From: Micromonospora sp. WMMD1128
GTDB lineage: Bacteria > Actinomycetota > Actinomycetes > Mycobacteriales > Micromonosporaceae
Assembly (NCBI RefSeq): GCF_027497235.1
Contig: NZ_CP114902.1
Span: 6,722,001-6,786,000, forward strand
DNA: 64,000 bases
Reading direction: 5' to 3'
This document shows positions 62,314-64,000 of this stretch, in pieces (within the stretch, counting starts at the first letter, position 1; each line of letters starts with the position of its first letter). Position numbers and translations under genes: made by a program. The notes under the pieces are model-generated. The model saw only the letters and a list, made by a program, of their open reading frames with translations, was not told the DNA's origin and did not search any database.

Positions 62314-64000
62314 TCACAACCGCTCCGGCGTCCGGATGCCGAGCAGATCGAGGCCCTGCCGGAGCACCCGTGCGGTCACGTCGCACAACGCCAGCCGGCT
62401 GTCCCGCACCGGCCCCTCGGCCCGCAGCACCGGGCACCGCTCGTAGAACGCGCTGAACGCGACCGCGACCCGGTGCAGATAGCCGGCCAGGTGATGGAAC
62501 TCCAGGCTGCCGGCAACCTCCTCGACCACCGGCGCGAAGCCGACCAGCTCGAACGCGAGCGCCCGCTCGGCCGGCTCGGCGAGCGAGATGTCCGCGCCCG
62601 GCCGCGCCGCCGCGCCGGCCCGCCGGAAGATCGACCGGATCCGGGAGTACGCGTACTGGAGGTACGGCGCGGTGTTGCCGTCGAGCGACAACATCCGCTC
62701 CCAGTCCAGCACGTAGTCCCGGTGCCGATCGCTCGACAGGTCGGCGTACTTGATCGCGCCGATCCCGACCGCGCGCCCCACCTCGGCTGCCTCCGCCTCA
62801 CCCAGCTCCGGGTTGCGCTCGCGGGCCAGCGCGGTGGCCCGCTCCACCGCCTCGGTGAGCAACCCGACCAGTTTCACCGCCCCGCCGGCCCGGCTGCGCA
62901 GCATCCGCCCGTCCGGCCCGAGGATCGACCCGAACCCGACGTGCTCGGCCCGGGCCGGTGGGGTCAACCAGCCGGCCTGCGCGCCGGTGGCGAAGACCAT
63001 CTCGAAGTGCCGCCGCTGCGGTGACCCGACCACGTAGAGCAGGCGGGTCGCGTCGAGCGTGCGGGTCCGGTGCCGCAGCGCGGCCAGGTCGGTCGCCGGA
63101 TAGCCGTACCCGCCGTCGGACTTGCGCACGATCAGCGGCAGCGGCTCGCCGTCCCGCCCCACCGAACCGGGCGGGAAGACACAGTCCGCGCCCTCGCTGT
63201 GCCGCAGCAACCCGAGCCGGTCCAGCTCATCCACCGTCGGCGCGAGCAGGTCGTGGTAGCTGCTCTCGCCCCGGAAGTCAGGCCGGGAGAGGGTCACGTC
63301 GAGGAGGTCGTACACGGTCAGGAAGTAGCTCTCGGACTGCGCCACCAGCAGCCGCCACCGCCGCAGCGTCGCCGGGTCGCCGCCCTGCAACGCCACCACC
63401 CGCAGCCGGGACCGCTCCCGGAACCCGGGGTCGTCGTCGAACTTCGCCCGCGCCGCCGTGTAGAACGCGTCCAGGTCGCCCATCGACAGCTCCTGCGCCG
63501 CCTCCGCCTCACCCAGGTCGGCCAGGTGCTCGATGAGCATCCCGAACGGCGTGCCCCAGTCGCCGAGGTGGTTGGCGCGCACCACCCGGTGCCCCAGCCA
63601 CTCCAGCAACCGCGCCGCCGCGTCCCCGATCACCGTCGACCGCAGGTGGCCGACGTGCATCTCCTTCGCCACGTTCGGCGCCGAGTAGTCGACCACCACG
63701 GTCTCCGGCCCGGCGGCGACCGGCACCCCGAGCCGCGGATCGGCGGCAAGCGCGAAGACCAGGCCGCCGAGCGCCCCGTCGGCGACGGTCAGGTTCAGGA
63801 AACCGGGCCCGGACACCTCGACGGACGCGCAGAGGTCGGCCAGCTCCGCGCGGTCCCGTACCTCCGCGGCGATCGCCCGCGGCGGCCGGCCGAGCCGCCG
63901 GGCCAGCCCGAGCGCCGCGTCGGACTGGAAGTCCGCGTGCTGCGAGCGCCGCACGACCGGGTCCACCGGTCCGCCGGCCACCGCCGCGAACGCCGGCGCC
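62314..64000 (-). CDS. argS: Arginyl-tRNA synthetase (5' end beyond window)
   Basis: At least 560 residues of a class I arginyl-tRNA synthetase, with its N-terminus off the right edge. The HIGH-type signature is in YSAPNVAKEMHVGHLRSTVIGDAAARLLEWLGH compressed to APNxAKxMHVGHL. Also seen are NHLGDWGTPFGMLIEHL, the Tyr-rich YGYPATDLAALRHR region, GRMLRSRAGGAVKLVGLL in the KMSKS area, and a C-terminal DALR anticodon-binding domain (LQYAYSRIRSIFRRAG ... RLALCDVTARVLRQGLDLLGI). It charges tRNA-Arg in the cytoplasm. The stop codon is at 62314. Whether it is the only ArgRS of the genome cannot be told. Confidence 0.93.
   Translation of the reverse strand, partial: APAFAAVAGGPVDPVVRRSQHADFQSDAALGLARRLGRPPRAIAAEVRDRAELADLCASVEVSGPGFLNLTVADGALGGLVFALAADPRLGVPVAAGPETVVVDYSAPNVAKEMHVGHLRSTVIGDAAARLLEWLGHRVVRANHLGDWGTPFGMLIEHLADLGEAEAAQELSMGDLDAFYTAARAKFDDDPGFRERSRLRVVALQGGDPATLRRWRLLVAQSESYFLTVYDLLDVTLSRPDFRGESSYHDLLAPTVDELDRLGLLRHSEGADCVFPPGSVGRDGEPLPLIVRKSDGGYGYPATDLAALRHRTRTLDATRLLYVVGSPQRRHFEMVFATGAQAGWLTPPARAEHVGFGSILGPDGRMLRSRAGGAVKLVGLLTEAVERATALARERNPELGEAEAAEVGRAVGIGAIKYADLSSDRHRDYVLDWERMLSLDGNTAPYLQYAYSRIRSIFRRAGAAARPGADISLAEPAERALAFELVGFAPVVEEVAGSLEFHHLAGYLHRVAVAFSAFYERCPVLRAEGPVRDSRLALCDVTARVLRQGLDLLGIRTPERL

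Overview
The window is very GC-rich DNA with dense genes, GTG and TTG starts and many 4-bp GTGA/ATGA stop-start overlaps. Its gene types (many NarL/LuxR and OmpR two-component systems, an ino1 inositol-phosphate synthase, secreted CBM-bearing polysaccharidases, an SCO0607-type lipoprotein, a Rox-type monooxygenase) point to a filamentous actinomycete, probably Micromonosporaceae. The genus is an inference. I see no tRNA, rRNA, CRISPR array, insertion sequence or phage gene.

Layout. 1-3.4 kb (minus): DedA and PAP2 membrane proteins and an OmpR-type two-component system. 4.3-7.9 kb: a NarL-type two-component system and two LuxR-type regulators, one with a degenerate receiver. 8.0-10.35 kb (minus): IMPase-family phosphatase, sulfotransferase, hydrolase. 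10.5-26.9 kb (plus): one long, almost gap-free operon of 15 genes (aminotransferase, Gfo/Idh/MocA oxidoreductase, glycosyltransferase-like protein, fatty acyl-AMP ligase, two unusual acyl-CoA dehydrogenases, ACP, KAS III, ATP-grasp ligase, BtrK-like PLP decarboxylase, second ACP, Cys-less KAS-like protein, split acyl-CoA dehydrogenase pair, phosphopantetheinyl transferase). It ends at a strong bidirectional terminator facing ino1. 28.2-32.2 kb: a NarL two-component system and an MMPL transporter. 32.3-36.9 kb (minus): a translationally coupled operon of a MATE exporter, a paralogue of the glycosyltransferase-like protein, a protein of unknown function and a free-standing condensation-domain protein. 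It looks like the second half of the same pathway. 37.4 kb: a decayed AraC regulator.

The main biological story is this apparently non-modular, carrier-protein-based biosynthetic cluster (about 8.0-26.9 kb plus 32.3-36.9 kb). A fatty acid is probably adenylated and loaded on an ACP, then desaturated by acyl-CoA dehydrogenase-like enzymes. An amino acid is probably loaded on the second ACP by the ATP-grasp enzyme and decarboxylated there, as in the butirosin side-chain pathway. KAS III-like and condensation-domain proteins could join the parts. Transaminase, dehydrogenase, glycosyltransferase-like and sulfotransferase genes suggest further decoration, and the MATE protein suggests export. The product cannot be named from sequence.

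The remaining half is ordinary accessory genome: a PL9-type pectate lyase, a Rox-type monooxygenase preceded by a possible leader peptide, an OmpR two-component system whose kinase has lost part of its ATPase domain, a VanZ protein, a DUF4145-like membrane protein with a beta-propeller lipoprotein, a GH44 glucanase, a two-component system next to a MacAB-like exporter, a GH62 arabinofuranosidase behind a perfect LacI-type operator, a molybdate ABC transporter with its regulator, small lipoprotein, hydrolase and VOC genes, and a partial argS running off the right edge.
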